Assembly (NCBI RefSeq): GCF_963678635.1
Contig: NC_087062.1
Location: 18,837,789 to 18,901,788, forward strand
Origin: Symsagittifera roscoffensis
Taxonomy: Eukaryota > Xenacoelomorpha > Acoela > Convolutidae
Direction: 5' to 3'
Length of the DNA stretch: 64,000 nt
Shown: positions 41,028 to 53,639 of the stretch, piece after piece
Layout of the letters: the number at the start of each line of letters is the position of its first letter
How positions within the stretch are numbered: the first letter of the stretch is position 1
Notes under the pieces: model-generated
What the model was told of the DNA's origin: nothing
What the model saw: only the letters and a program-made list of their open reading frames with translations
Database searches by the model: none
Translations under genes and position numbers: made by a program

Positions 41028-42260
41028 GGGGCTCGGAATGTAATTGTTTTGCAGCTTATGAAACTTTATTTTTTGCCTATTTGATAAAAACAGAACCAAT
41101 TGTAAAATTTTTGCCCGACCCAAAAAGACGGAAAGTGAATAAATCTTTTTTGATTGAATTCAAATGAAACTTAAAAAATTTTAAAATTGATAGGAAACAA
41201 TTGAGTATAAACGAATTTTTGTTCTATTTTGTTGTCTGGTGGCAACATGAAAGTAAACATATTGTTATTTTTGTACACCTCAACAATGAATTGTAATCGA
41301 GTTCCTTTCATTTTTCTCAGATGCGGATTATGAATGAAGCGTGCGCTCCAAATTATTTGAAACTAAATTTACATTTCACGATATTTCAAAATTTGATTTT
41401 TTAAATGTTTCTTTTTCTTTTTTATCTAATTGCTAGTTTTCAATGCTGTGCTTTTGTTCCATAGCAAGTGATGCAAAGCCCTGCTTCACCTCTGTGTTTG
41501 ATATCACTGACTACGTTCCTCGTGTTTTTTTTGAAATTGAGTTTTTCATGTTTCCAAAAAATGTTCATATTTCAAAGTTTTTTTTCTTTGATTATTAATG
41601 TACTCTGATTTGCGTTTTGTAAGACAAACATGTATGACTTTTGGTCGATCACATCATCAGCCGTTTTTTTTTCTTTTTTTTATCTACCTTTTTTCCATTT
41701 TAAGATTGGCTAGTTTGTCATGCAATGTTTCTTTTTGTATCCCAAAATTTGAGAAAACTTTTTTTGAGAAGTTTTTGACGCATCATCGTCAACACGTAAA
41801 ATTTCATCATCAACTGGTAAACCTTTTTGCTCATCCTCGACAGGTATGGTTTACTTTCATCTTCAACATCTAAATTTTTGGCAACATCAGGAAATTGTAA
41901 ATTCTATTAATGAAAGTTCTAAAATAGCGACTTTCGGTCAAACCGGGAAGTACAAGAGCGACTCTAGAATTTGTTCGGAAAATTTACAAAAAACTTCAAA
42001 AAAGTGTGTCGACTTTTTTCTAGGTTTTGCTAAAAACAACCTAAAAAACTACTTACGTTTAAATTCTTCAAAAAACAATTTGCTCAAGCTTAAGTCTATT
42101 TATTTGCTGATCTAACGATAATAAGATAAACTGGACTGGACAGAGTTATAAGGCAAAAAGTCTTTTGTGCAAATTCAAAATTTTCCAAATATATAGAATC
42201 CGCCTAATTTTTCTGCAATACTTGTCCTGTTGACCTAAAACACTTCGAGCCAAACTCAGC
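41028..42260. other. No feature recognised
   Basis: AT-rich sequence with long T runs. Plus-strand frames at 41,598-41,873 and 41,846-42,115 are short, low in complexity and resemble nothing recognised. Confidence 0.4.
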
Positions 42261-42269
42261 AACCCTATA

Positions 42270-43310
42270 ATTTCTTTCTAGAGGCAAAACACCCAATCTA
42301 TAAAGTTTGTAAAAATTTGCCAATAACAATGCTATTTGGACCCCTCCGGGTTGATGAGTGCACTAAATCAAATTGGTTATATCCAATTTCACTGGGTCCA
42401 TGAAAGTTATTGGCCAACGGGTTCTAAAACCTGTCAATTCACTAAAGTATGTTGTCCCAGCAACAAATTTTGTCACACTGACTCAAAAAAATTCAAAAAT
42501 TTTCTTATTTTGCGACGAATGTTTTTTTCTTCAAAATACAAGAAAAATCGGATTTTGGTGCCCAATTAGTTCCAACCATGTCCGAACTAAATTCAACCGG
42601 TTCCGATGTAGCTCACTAATTCAGCGATTTTTTTTCGTTTCAAAAACAGGTCTGTTTACGGTCTATTTGATTGAAAAACAGTATGGGAAAAATCATAGGG
42701 TATTATAAATAGTAGTGCTAATAGTATTATATCCCTCCGGAACCGTTCAATATCCGAATTAAGGTGCTTAACTTGGAAATTCGGAAAGTCGGAAAGTTAC
42801 TGTCGAGCCCCACCCCCCACTGGTTGATAGCAGTTTACATTATGTACCAATTGGGATGCAAATTTTTTCACGATACCCAGCAGTCGGTTGTTGTTGTCCT
42901 TGAGACCCCTCCTGCAGCTCCTTGCATTGCTTGCCATATCAGTCTTCTACCCCAATCACTTGACCCTACCGGATTGAGCTCAAATTAGTATTAACGTGCT
43001 TAAATACTCAAACAACTTTATAGTACAGGTACAACAAGAAGGCTAAAATTTTGATCGTAATCAACAAAATATCTAAAAACATCAAACGGGAAGGTCGGAT
43101 CAAACCTCGAGATCATTCCTAAAAACAAGGCATTTTATTTATTTTTTATATTAATATTTTTGTTTTTGTTCAGTAGATAAAAATCATCCTATCCATCGAA
43201 AATGGATCAACCCTTTCCTCCTAATCCTAGCTTCTCATAATCTGAAAATTAATCTGATGTCAATTGAAATTCAGTTCAGACTGTTTCGGGAAGCTAAAAA
43301 TTGTTAAAAA
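42270..43310 (-). mobile_element. Fragment C: diverged leader/LTR piece of the A family
   Basis: Segments align in order and in the same orientation with the leader of A: about 42,310-42,360 with 26,341-26,385 (GCCAATAAC, TTTGGACC), and 42,735-43,115 with 26,860-27,230 (CGATACCCA-CAGTCG, TTAACGTGCTTAAA, GGGAAGGTCGGATCA against AGGAAGGTCAGATCA). Around 43,185-43,290 it resembles the LTR (TCCAT/ATGGATCAACCCTTTCC). The leader end and outer LTR are missing. No coding part was found. It is clearly older than A and B. Confidence 0.6.
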
Positions 43311-44180
43311 AGCTGTTCGCAGTTTTTTTCGAAAACGTTCCGGATTCTTGAATCCGGACAAAAAGCTGTCTTCTTCTCGACCAGGAAGGGCAGTAAATCC
43401 TTCCATTAGCCCTTCTGATTCTCGAGAATTGCTCCCTTACGTTTGTAGCTGTACAATCGGTACCACTCGAAGCGCACCTCTCCAAATGTCGATGAAATCG
43501 TTTTCAATTTTCTTCTTTAACGCTCGTGCGTTTTGGCGAAAATTGTGTCTCGTTTTGCGGTTTCAGATGTCGCGCAAAACAAAATTGCTATGTGTCATGC
43601 ACGCCTAATACGAAAGGTTAAAAAAATTATTTCGATCCAAATTTGCATCTCCGAAAACGTTCAATTGAACGATTAAAGCTGTTAAGTGTTGCAAACAGTA
43701 AATCTTCCCACTGAACTGTTTCAATAAAATTTCATTGATGAAATGCATTTCAGGTCACTCTGGTCGAATGTCACAAGTACTCTCAGGAGTTGCAAACTTT
43801 GCCTCCAAATGCGACTGCGCAAAATTTTTAGTTTCTAGATGTGAAGTTTTTTATGCCATTGTAAATTCTTCAAATAACTTGAATAAAAATAATGGTTTTT
43901 CCAAACATTAATTTAAAAACCTCATAGAAAAAAGTTTTGCAAAATTTGAAATTACGAACCATGTTATTGGGTGCTGTCAGACAACACTGAAAGCAGACAC
44001 TTTTTTTTAAAAAAAAGCAGTTTTTTTTTGTTCTCGAAAGTTTGAGGCACCGGACTTGCATTACACGCTAGTTATTCTTAAAGGAAATATAAATTAGTTT
44101 GAAAATATGCAGTAAGCTTTTTTAGGTTGGCTATTCAAACCTATTGATTAATTGAGAGCTTCAGGTGGCTTCTTTTCAAC
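43311..44180. other. No feature recognised
   Basis: Mixed-composition sequence following fragment C; the first ~280 bases may be a further unrecognised part of it. Short frames on both strands are not convincing. Confidence 0.35.
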
Positions 44181-44185
44181 AGTGT

Positions 44186-44345
44186 CGTGTCACGGAGCCG
44201 AATAACCGGATAGTCGATAATATTTCGTTCCCCTGTTAGCCGAAATGTAAATTCAGTCCCGAAAAGCCGAAAAAAAATTCGTTACCGAATAGCCAAAAAT
44301 ATTATGTTCCCGTGGATAGCCGTCAGGGGTATTGAAAATTGATTG
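44186..44345. repeat. Degenerate short tandem repeat (about 20-35 bp unit)
   Basis: About five imperfect units built around TTCGTTCCCGAATAGCCGAAA: GCCGAATAACCGGATAGTC, TTCGTTCCCCTGTTAGCCGAAA, CAGTCCCGAAAAGCCGAAA, TTCGTTACCGAATAGCCAAAA and TGTTCCCGTGGATAGCCG. This is an eroded minisatellite or part of an unrecognised transposon. Confidence 0.55.
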
Positions 44346-45179
44346 CAACACAAAAACACAATTATTTCAAAACAGTCAATCAAATTAACCATAGTACATA
44401 TTATAAGCAAACTATATTACCGACAAATGCTAATCAACACCACCTGACGGCATTAGTAGCCTAATTGTTGTGATAAATTTATTAAATAGTTTTGTTATGT
44501 TTCATGTTTGTGCCGATTTCTGAGGGATTTTAGAGACAAGTCTGTCAAGTGGCTTTCTGTGGGGAAAGAGGAATCTGGAACTGGGTTGAAGAGTCTGGTG
44601 GTGCACTGCTGGACCTACTGAACTCGGGTGAGATTGTTCCTTGTTTTGATTTTTCAACTTCGGTTTTAAAATTAATTTAATTTAATTGTCTTTTACGATT
44701 TTATGATTTTTTTTCGCTGATTTATAAAGTTTCCTCTAAATTTTTATCATGGGTTAGTTCAGTCCCTTAAAGTCTAGTCAAAACCCTGTTTTTTTAACCT
44801 TTACGCTGCGTCAAGTTGAGGAAAACAACAAAGAGTGTACAAGCTAAAATTGCTTAAAGCTTTCAGGACTGATAATTTAGTTTGGTAGTGACTGTTGTTC
44901 TACTTGGTATCATATAATTTGTGTAAATATTTCTCTTAGCGACTCTAAGAAAACCCAGTGGTTTCAATGTCCTTTATGCGTTGATGTAAAATCTGTTAAA
45001 AAAGCAACCATAGGTATTGATTTAGTGCTACACAGTTATGTTAACACAGCCATCTCAAATGTCCCAGTACTCTAGAGAATACAAAAAGACTCGCGTAATC
45101 CCTAAGCGGAAAGTCTGTCGGACAAAATAAATGACGTCTTCTAAAATGTACATCTTCTAAACGATATCTTCTGAATGAC
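44346..45179. other. No feature recognised (possible LINE 5' flank)
   Basis: AT-rich sequence with no convincing frame. Three copies of a TCTTCTRAA-like word occur at about 45,133-45,176, just before the LINE frames begin. Confidence 0.35.
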
Positions 45180-47720
45180 AAAATGGCTTTTTTTTTCTTG
45201 TTTTTTTTGGAGCAACCGAAGAAAAGTGGACGGAAAACATGCATGAGCTCTTTGATAATTAAAACATTTCGAGCAAATGACATTTCACTTCCAAAACCCC
45301 AACCTCAACTTTCAAGCCCGCCTCTGAGTGATCTCGAGCAGAGATTAAAGCTATTAACTAGTTAGCTCGATGAAGGAAATTTAAAGGGAGGGATCAGGCT
45401 TGCTGCTTCGAATGACAAAATTGCTCCTTTTTTTACTGATAACTATCAAAAATTGTTGTCTATGATACCCTCAACGAGCCAAATTTGCAGCTCCAACTCC
45501 AGAAATTTTGGATAGTTTTTTTGTAACCGAATTTGACCTATACAAAGCGATAATGTTTTTTTCGAAAGGATCAGCAGCAGGTCTATAAAAAGTTTCCTCA
45601 AATTTTTAACGATCTTGCTAGTAAGTTGAATGGTAGTGCAGGACTTGATTTTCTGATATCGCTTACTAAGCTGATAAACCTCATTGGAGATGGCAAAATA
45701 CCCAAACCCCTAAAACCCCTTATTTTTGACGCAAAGCTTATCGCCCTAATAATCATAGACGGAGGGTTGAGACCTATTGTTATAGGCAACACGCTGACAA
45801 AAATCGCATCTAAATGCGCGGGAAGCAAGGCCCTCTGAGCGACAAAATTTTTTCGAAAATTACAGGTAGGATGCAGTACTAAACGAGGAGCGGAAATAGC
45901 TGCACACTCGTTTCGAAACCTAATTGAACGCGACGACGATCCAAAATGCACTGTTCTTTTAAAACTAAATTTTAAGAATGTATTTAACTCTCTAAATAGA
46001 AAAACAATGCTGAATCATGTTTTTTCAAATTGCAAATTGCCCAGAATTGTATAATTACACTCATTGCCAGTATAGTAATCTAGTTTCCTTTTTTACGGGA
46101 GCTCTCGCATAATATCAGAAGACGCAACTAGCAAAGTGACCCTGAAGCTCCACTCCTTTTTGCTGAAACAATTCAGAGACTTGTCGAACTGTTGGAGTTG
46201 AAATTAACGTTTGGTATTTAGTTGATGGAAAGTTAGCCGGCGACTATAGGATAGTACTCCGGGACAATAAAAACATTCTGAAATAGGAACAATTTTACGG
46301 CCTGAGCTTGAACAGTGAGAAGTGCGATTTTTGTTTTTTGGGACCGACTACGAGTACACGGTATAATTCAATTTAAACACAATTTCGAAAATTATTCCCA
46401 AAATAAAAATAAAAACTCATTTTATGTTTTCCAATCGGCGAACTTTGCCGAAAAAAAATGCTCGACGAAAAGATTCAGGAGCTTAAAAAAATCTCGAATG
46501 TCATTGACAAAATAGACGCACATTATGGTTTACCTCCTAAAAAATTGCTTTAGCATGCCAAAACTTCTTTTTTGCGTACGAGCCCTAGTTTTCTGCAAAA
46601 TTTTTTTTTGGAGCGCTACGACAAATTACTAAGAAATTCGTTATGCAAGGTCACTAATGTCAAAATGGACAATGAACAATTTTTACAAGCACTTATCCCG
46701 GCAGCCAAAGGTGGCTTGGGCGTTCTTTCAGCGCGTCTACTAATTTGACCCGCTTTCTTAGCCTCAGTAGTAGGAGCGAAAAATGCCTTGAGAGAAATTT
46801 TTGGTTTGAAGCATGCGGATGGAACCTATGATGTTGCGATTAAACGGTGGTTTGAACTTGGACAAACTGGAATGACTCATTTTAGGTTCTCCAATCGGCG
46901 AACTTTGCGGAAAAGAATTGCTCGGCAAAAATATTAAGGAGCTTGAAAAATCGCGACTGTCATTGACAAACTAGACAACGCCCATTATGGTTTACCTCCT
47001 GAAAAACTTCTTTAACATGCCAAAACTCTTTTTTTTTGCGTACGAGCCCTAGTTTTTCGCAAAATGATTTTTTGGAGCGCTACGACGAATTACTAAAAAA
47101 AATCGTTATTCAAAGTCACTATTGTCAAAATGGACAATAACCAGTTTTTACAGCAGTTATCCCGGCAGCCAAAGGTGGCTTGGGCGTTCTTTCAGCGCGT
47201 CTACTAATTTGACCCGCTTTCTTAGCCTCAGCAGTAGGAGCGAAAAATGCCTTGAGAGAAATTTTTGGTTCAGTGCATGTGGATGGAACCTATGATTCCG
47301 TCTGTTTTAGAACCACGACACCTCTACAGAACCGATGAGAAGCGACCAGAAGGTTTGACGCTCGGTCCATGGGCTGTAAGTACGCAGCTCTTGTGGGATG
47401 TAACGGTAGTAGACTCCTTAGCTCCTAGTAGGATTAGTGCCGGGTCTGTTTGAACCATGTTACGGCTGCCGCTGAAGCGGAAGAGCAAAAAAATGACAAG
47501 TATTCAACCGCTAGCTTTTGAGACTCAGGGCGCGGCCGGCCCTAGCACACAATTTTTTTGAGCAAGATTTGTAAGAACTCATGGAGCACTGCGGAACCCA
47601 GAGCAGGCAGCTTTCTAAATTAGAGAATCTCCCTAGCAATACAGATTGCGAACGCCGCTTGCGTACTGGGAACAAGAAATGACAAAACAACTTTCGACGA
47701 AGTTTTTAATTTGCAACACA
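45180..47720 (+). mobile_element. Degenerate LINE (non-LTR retrotransposon), RT and C-terminal region
   Basis: Plus-strand pieces in shifting frames give a recognisable LINE RT and tail: DGGLRPIVIGNTLTKIASKC (about 45,760-45,820), KLNFKNVFNSLNRK (about 45,961-46,000), WYLVDGKLAGD (about 46,215-46,246), FLQALIPAAKGGLGVLSA (about 46,680-46,735) and WDVTVVDSLAPSR (about 47,394-47,432). Both metal-binding positions are lost: KLDF reads KLNF, and the YxDD box reads YLVD. Several stops confirm decay. The 5' ORF and endonuclease were not found. Element B abuts its 3' side. Confidence 0.8.
46415..47300 (+). repeat. 460-bp tandem duplication inside the LINE
   Basis: Two copies with period 460 (CCAATCGGCG at 46,431 and 46,891), each running from the ACTCATTTTA junction through GGCAGCCAAAGGTGGCTTGGG to GGATGGAACCTATGAT. 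They cover the same part of the LINE C-terminal region and have diverged noticeably, so the duplication is old. Confidence 0.85.
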
Positions 47721-47725
47721 ATTAC

Positions 47726-47943
47726 TGTAAGAGTTTCCCAAAAACTACACAGTGACGGAGCGTAGAAGAAGCACCTATTGACGACTGGCAGGCGTCAATT
47801 ACTTTATTTCTACTCGTTTTTCACCGTCTGTACCTACCCAGTTGGTTTTTCGGTCTTTTAGGGGCTAAATAAAAAGTTACTATTTTTAGGCCATCAGTCA
47901 AACCACTTTTGATCAGCTTCCGTTCTCATGCGAAAATAACCAC
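47726..47943 (-). repeat. Inverted piece of an A-family LTR 3' end
   Basis: TGTAAGAGTTTCCC through about 47,943 matches the plus-strand reading of A's LTR from 27,669, although B's genes run the other way. It is therefore the 3' end of an LTR in inverted orientation, placed head-to-head against the LTR start at 47,944. Confidence 0.7.
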
Positions 47944-48245
47944 TGTGCCAGTCCCCCGGTTTGGCACAGCGGAACCTTCTGTCGCAGCACGAAAATGACG
48001 TTAGAGGCCTTAGTCGTCACATATTGATGTGAAGGAGGCTGGAAAATTCTAGAAGAAACTTTCTAGAAAAATTCGAATTGCGACGTTACATTTCTGAGAA
48101 ATGCGAAAACGGCCATGTTTAGCCGGAAAACAGAGAAAACCAGAACAACAACTGAAATAGCAAGTGACTGACGGTATAGAAGAAAACACGAAGCCTGTTA
48201 TCGTGACGATCGCGCACGATAAGACAACTAATTGGAGACAACAGA
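47944..48245 (+). repeat. Element B 5' LTR, first part only
   Basis: Begins TGTGCCAGTCCC at 47,944 and aligns with the first ~280 bases of A's LTR in element orientation (GGCACAGCGGAACCTTC; TTTCTGAGAAAT; AACACGAAGCCT; the stem-loop 48,198-48,222). After about 48,245 it goes straight into leader sequence (CTCCGCTCCGGGCG), so the rest of the LTR and the PBS are deleted. Confidence 0.75.
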
Positions 48246-51200
48246 CTGAACTCTCCGCTCCGGGCGTATGCCCGAGTTAGAGGCCTGAATGACCTTTGTT
48301 GTTAGGGGGAAGGTGCGACCCTCCGCCTAGTACTATTTAACTTTTTAACTAGTTAAGAACAAACATTCCGGGGGGCGGAGGGTTTGGTGGGAAGTCATGA
48401 GCCAGCTTATCCCAAGGTCCTGAGACCAAAAACAACTCAAGAGAAAGCGTAAAACCAAACAAAAACAGTGTATAACCAAGAAAAAGCCAAAATTAAACTT
48501 ACTTGAAAACAGAAAAGTACAAAAAGTAGTAAAAAGTCCAAAAAAGACCAAAAACAGTAAAAAACATAAAGCGACAATTTAAATGTTATTTCCGGAGGAA
48601 ATGCGATCTGACCTTCCTATTTTGTTGTTTCAGATTGATTTATATCATTTCTGATCGAAAGATTGAGTGTTTTGGTGTTGGGTTAGGTACCCTCCCTTGA
48701 GTGTTGTTTGAGTATTTAAGCACGTTAATGGTGATTTTGCCGGTGACCGGAGGGTAGCGTGGCAAGCTGACCGACGTGTTCCAGACTCAACAGGGGAATC
48801 AGGGACAACATCCACAACGACTGTTGGGTATCTTTGACACAATTTTAGTATCGTTCGGGTACTATTTCATTAAAACTTAAGTGGTGGGGGGCACAATTGG
48901 CGCGGTCCGATTGCACCCTCCATCGATTGCGAATTGCTGAATTCGGGTAATTTGGTGCAAAGGAGGGTATAGTAATATTGATGAACGACTACTAATAGAT
49001 TATTATCCTTACTATATATTACTTATCTCCTATTTAGACCCGAGAAACACTCCAATTTTGTCGAAAAATACTGATTTTCGACCAAACTGTCAAACCCCAA
49101 AATTTTAGATATCCGAGCTTTTCCGAACAACAAAAAGCTTATGTACAGTGAGCTACGACGTATTTCGATCCCTCTCACTAAAGAAACCGCGCGGAAAAAA
49201 ACTTAGTAGAAGTTAGAGAAAACAAATTTTTTTCGATCAAAATTTTCGTTATTTTCCAAATTTCGATAATATGTTTTGAGGATCGAGTTTTTGAGATCTT
49301 AGAGCTAGAGCGACAAAAAATTTGTGCTAGGAGCATGCTATTATAATGTGCTCGGTTGCTAGAAGGATTTTTGAGTAATGCTCCGAGTAGCTCTGTGGAT
49401 AGAGCTAAAGACTTAAAGGTAGGAAAAGGAAGGAATCGGAGGGTGCAAATTTGATAAACTTTGGCCAAATTTTTGTTTCCAAACCATTTTTGATGTGGTT
49501 TTTTGCTTTATTACACTGCCGTACAGGGCTACTGCGCTCATTTCAAGTAATTTTAGGCACTAGTAAGAAGTGTGGAAAAAGTCTTCCAGAACCTGTATAG
49601 GTGGTGAAAAAAGACCAATTTGACGAACAAGTTTTTGGCGATTTCTCAAAGACTAGCCAACCGATCGGAATGTTTTTGGTACCATAACTCGACGTTTTTG
49701 ATTTTTTTCCTAGAACGCGACCGTTTTCGGGTTGATAACTTTGAGGAAGAAAATTTTTTTAAAATTTGATGGTTCGGAGGGTCAAATTTTCCTGGAACCC
49801 TCCGAGCGGTAGAAAGTTTTATAAGATCACCTTTTTATCCTACTGGGAAGGTTGACCGAGTCAGCCAACCTAGTTTTAAGTCAATTAGAGTGCAATTGGA
49901 GGCTTTACAGCGGTAAAATCATCCGTTTTTGCGATTTTTGAGGAACACTCCGAAGCAAACCTCTGGAGTCAGCAAAGCCCCTTAGCAACCCTCCTTAAGA
50001 TCAAATTTTCCACGGAACCCTCCGAAGAAGTTTAAATAACCACCCGGAGTGAATTTAGCTTAATTTGACATTTTTTGAGACCAAATGGAGAACCTTCTAA
50101 ATGATATTTGAAAAATTTAGAATTTTGGAGGAACCCTCCGAAGCGACCGTCCGGAGCGTATTAAGTCTCTTATTGACCCTCCTTAGTGAGTTTAAGGGGA
50201 CCCTCCGAAGTTACTTAGGTGATTAAGGTAACCTCCGAGGTAACCCTCCAGAGTAAGCTAAGTGTCTTAACAACCCTCCGAAGTAACCCTCCGGAGTGAC
50301 TTAAGCCCCTTAACAACCCTCCTTAGTGAGGAATTAGAGGTACCCTCCGGGGCAGTTTGAACATCTTAAATATCCATTTAGGGTCGGAATAGAAGGTCAA
50401 CTACTAACGGGGTGTACATTTGGGACTTAGGAGCCCAGTTGACCCGGGAATTTGCGATCAACTTTGGATTCTAGATCAGGGGGTTTATCAGAAATGCCCA
50501 AACAAAATTTTTTTTGATTGTTATTTTGGTTGCGTGGTTGCCTTGAGCTACTTGATAGGAAAGCTCGGGCAATCCGGGAACATATAAAAGAAGACCTCGG
50601 TGAGTGTATTAGGCAAGACACACTCACTTGAGAAGAAAAGTTATTCCCTGCTCTCGTGCACTTGGAGCTGTACGGGTGTGGGAGAGCTTTTTCATAGACT
50701 TTAGAAGTTTTCGATCAGCGGTTGCCTTGAGCTACTTAGTAGGACAGCTCGAGCAATCGCAGGACACTCAAAAGAAGACCTCGGTGAATGTATTAGGCCA
50801 GACACACTCATTTGAGAAGATAGTGTCCTGGGATTCGTTCTTTTGGAGTGTTCCAATCGAGGGAAGTCTTTTTCTTTAAGACTAATTTTCAATTATCTGT
50901 TACTGAAACCATCACTGCTCTTTTATAAAAAAAAATTGTTTGATTTAAAACGAGGCAGTGATTTGATACGTCTCTAGCGGTAAAGTGATATTGAACAAAA
51001 AGATCGCTGTCACCTATAGGGTATTCTTATCTACTTATCAATTGTGTTTTGTGTGTTAGTTATATTATCCTGTAAAAAATTTATGATTTTGTTACACCAG
51101 GTAACTGAGTGGAGTTAGCAATATCTTAACACTAAGCAGGATCTTTGTGTAACTTGAGCTGGGTCACTAATAGTATCTCTAAGAGATTGAAGGAGTTTTT

Positions 51201-51303
51201 TTTGATATTAAAGGAGTTGAGAGAGTATGCTTGAGCAAGTTTCTTTCGAATTTAATTTTGGAACTTGTGCATTGCCGTCGGAAATTTTCTAAAATCACGA
51301 GAC
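48246..51303 (+). other. Element B leader
   Basis: Reverse-complement counterpart of 24,712-27,605 in A. It contains the ACCCTCCGAAG/ACCCTCCGGAG motif cluster at about 49,740-50,350. An internal ~190-base tandem duplication (GGTTGCCTTGAGCTACTT at 50,531 and 50,719, each followed by GAAGACCTCGGTGA) is absent from A. TATAAAAGAAGACC at about 50,584 is a TATA-like word. No coding frame was recognised. Confidence 0.7.
50531..50825 (+). repeat. About 190-bp tandem duplication in the B leader
   Basis: The two units, starting at 50,531 and 50,719, both read GGTTGCCTTGAGCTACTT, then a GAAGACCTCGGTGA stretch and ACACTCA-TTGAGAAGA. Element A has one unit (about 25,180-25,300 in reverse). Confidence 0.75.
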
Positions 51304-53619
51304 ATGCAACTGAGAGACTCGTTAGGAGTAGCAACTAAGATTGCCAGGCTGAGCACGGGAACCACGTGAAAGTTTAAAACATGGCATAGCCGATCCACGA
51401 TTAGCAGCGTTTCCGACGTTTTTGCTGACGAAGCAACGACTAGAGGTCAAGCTGGTCTTTCAGTGAGCAGAACGAAACTGAGAAGCGAGAAGAACCTCAA
51501 TGGGGATAAAGGGCAAAGTGTTGAGGCCGAACCGGCGAGCGGGACACCAACGGATCCCTTCGAGGAGGGGGAGCAAACACTGACCCGACCCGACTACCAC
51601 CATCACTCGGACCTGGAAGAGCCAGGCGAGGACTTTGGACGGGAGGAAGTTGAAAGAGCAGAGGAGGCCTCGGAGCATTCCGAGGTTGAAGCGCGAGAAG
51701 AACTGCTGTTCAAGGGAACGTCGAAAAGAAAGACTAAGAGTAACAGGTGGAGAAAGGAACAATCCTCTCTGGTCAAACAGGGCAAGAATGCGATGATGTC
51801 GAACGTAAGCCCGAGGGAGGAGCAACCAAGTTCAAAAGCGAAGAGAAGCTTCAGGACGAAGTAAGATGAACGCATGAGGTCGCTCCGCGCTGATGGATTG
51901 TCTTCTGGATATGACGGTTTGGGGCTCATGCACTCGGACATGAACTTCACACCTAGCCCGAGACAGGAGAAGAGCAAGAAAGCGTTGTCGGACTCGCCAA
52001 CTAGACCAATGTCAGACGGAATAACGATGGGAGCGTCGTCGACATACGACAGGCTAATGATGTCGATGGGCACACATAAGGGTGGTGCATCGTCGAGTAC
52101 TAGGCTTCAACCTCAATTGACGACATCGTCTCTTGGTCTTAACCCAATGCTGGGAACGGCTAGCGACATGAGTTGCCGGGTCTCGAAGAGCTGCGACGGG
52201 ACTTGATTAGGAAAATAGATCGAGTCAAAGAGAGGGCCCATCAAGGTCAAAAGAATTTGCGAAATGAGCTTACGGATGTAAAGTCACAGGCAAAAACCGA
52301 TCAGGCCCAATTGATTCGGAACACCGATCAACGCTTAGCGGAGAGCTTGGCTCAAGCAAGCAAGGAGTCGGAAGAAAGAAACATTAGGATGGCGAGAGAG
52401 ATCAAGCGACTGTTGAACGATCATGACGATACCTATTTTCATACGATGACCAGCCTGGAGAAAAGATTAGATGTCAAATCTGACCCGTTGATGCGAAAGT
52501 TAGACGAGATCTTAAACGGTAGCAATCGGGAGCAGTGTCCTTCCCCGAGAGAGGACTCACGCCAGGCGACTGATGGAGACGGAGCGCAGAGCTATGTCGA
52601 TGCCAAGCCGAGGTCAAGAACAAATTTTGAGTGTAATCACAGGGAGAGACCCATGGCAGCCCCGTCGAGGCCGTTGTTTGAGCCCTTGAATAGATCTCTT
52701 GAGACGTTCATCACCAAACTCTCGAAGTCAACCGAGAGAGGAGAGAAGTCAAGAGGACACTCAAAAAGCCGAAGTCATACACGGACGAGTCAGATGGCTG
52801 CATCGACAGCGGGATAGAGTGATGAAGTTACATTTTGAGGAAGAGAATCTCTCAAAGAAACAGGAATGCAGCGCACTGACAAGCAACCTAGAGGGTACCA
52901 CTCTAAGTTGTGTAATGGCGAAAAGGACCAATGGACGAGACAGCGCTCGCAAGATATTTGACATCTTGCTGAATCGTTCTGGCTCTGGTGTACATGGGCA
53001 TCAAGCTATGGTGAAGTTTGAAAAGAGGCGTCAAAGAGATGAAGAATCCATAGACAAGTTTTTGGATGACCTTGAGTTACTCAGAAAAAGGAGCAATCCC
53101 GATGAGAAAATATCGGAGCGAAACTTGGCAATCGCCTCGAAGTTCATGGATGGAGTAAAAAGTGATGAGCTGAAAACCATGTTCGCCACACTCTTCACCC
53201 TGTCGCTTGACCAGGTGCCCACGCCCGATGATTTGTGTATGAAGTCGCGTGAGTACTTGATCAAAAAAACAAGGGCACAAAATCGTTACAGCAATTATGG
53301 CAGCTACAGCGGAACAAACACTGGCGCGAGCTCCAGTTGTTATAGACCTCGTGACGACATGGATAAGAGGAGGTCATGTGCGAATTGTGGTTCAATTGAC
53401 CACCATCTTTCCACCTGTTTTGCTTACAAACAAAACATGAAAGCAATAGGCTATTTTCTTGACGACGTTGATGCGACCGATGAGGACCAGGAAGAGTATG
53501 TGAGAGGACTCATAATCAGATATGGACCAAGATGCTTCTTCTGCAACTTGGAGGGACATTTCAAGTCGGATTGCACTCAATTCTGGGATGCACTAGCACA
53601 CGCGAAGCACCCCTGCTAA
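51304..53619 (+). pseudogene. gag: Element B Gag (frameshifted)
   Basis: ATG 51,304 matches A's Gag start. Pieces at 51,463-51,864, 51,874-52,206, 52,173-52,817 and 52,699-53,619 together cover the N-terminal region, coiled coil and capsid. Both zinc knuckles are intact (CANCGSIDHHLSTC and CFFCNLEGHFKSDC, about 53,380-53,575). It ends at a TAA at 53,617. At least three frame changes or stops make it non-functional. Confidence 0.88.
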
Positions 53620-53639
53620 GAAGAGGCACTTTCTGGGGT

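Noticed and set aside
40766-41167. Frames spanning the N gap
   Set aside because: They are open only because undetermined bases cannot form stops.
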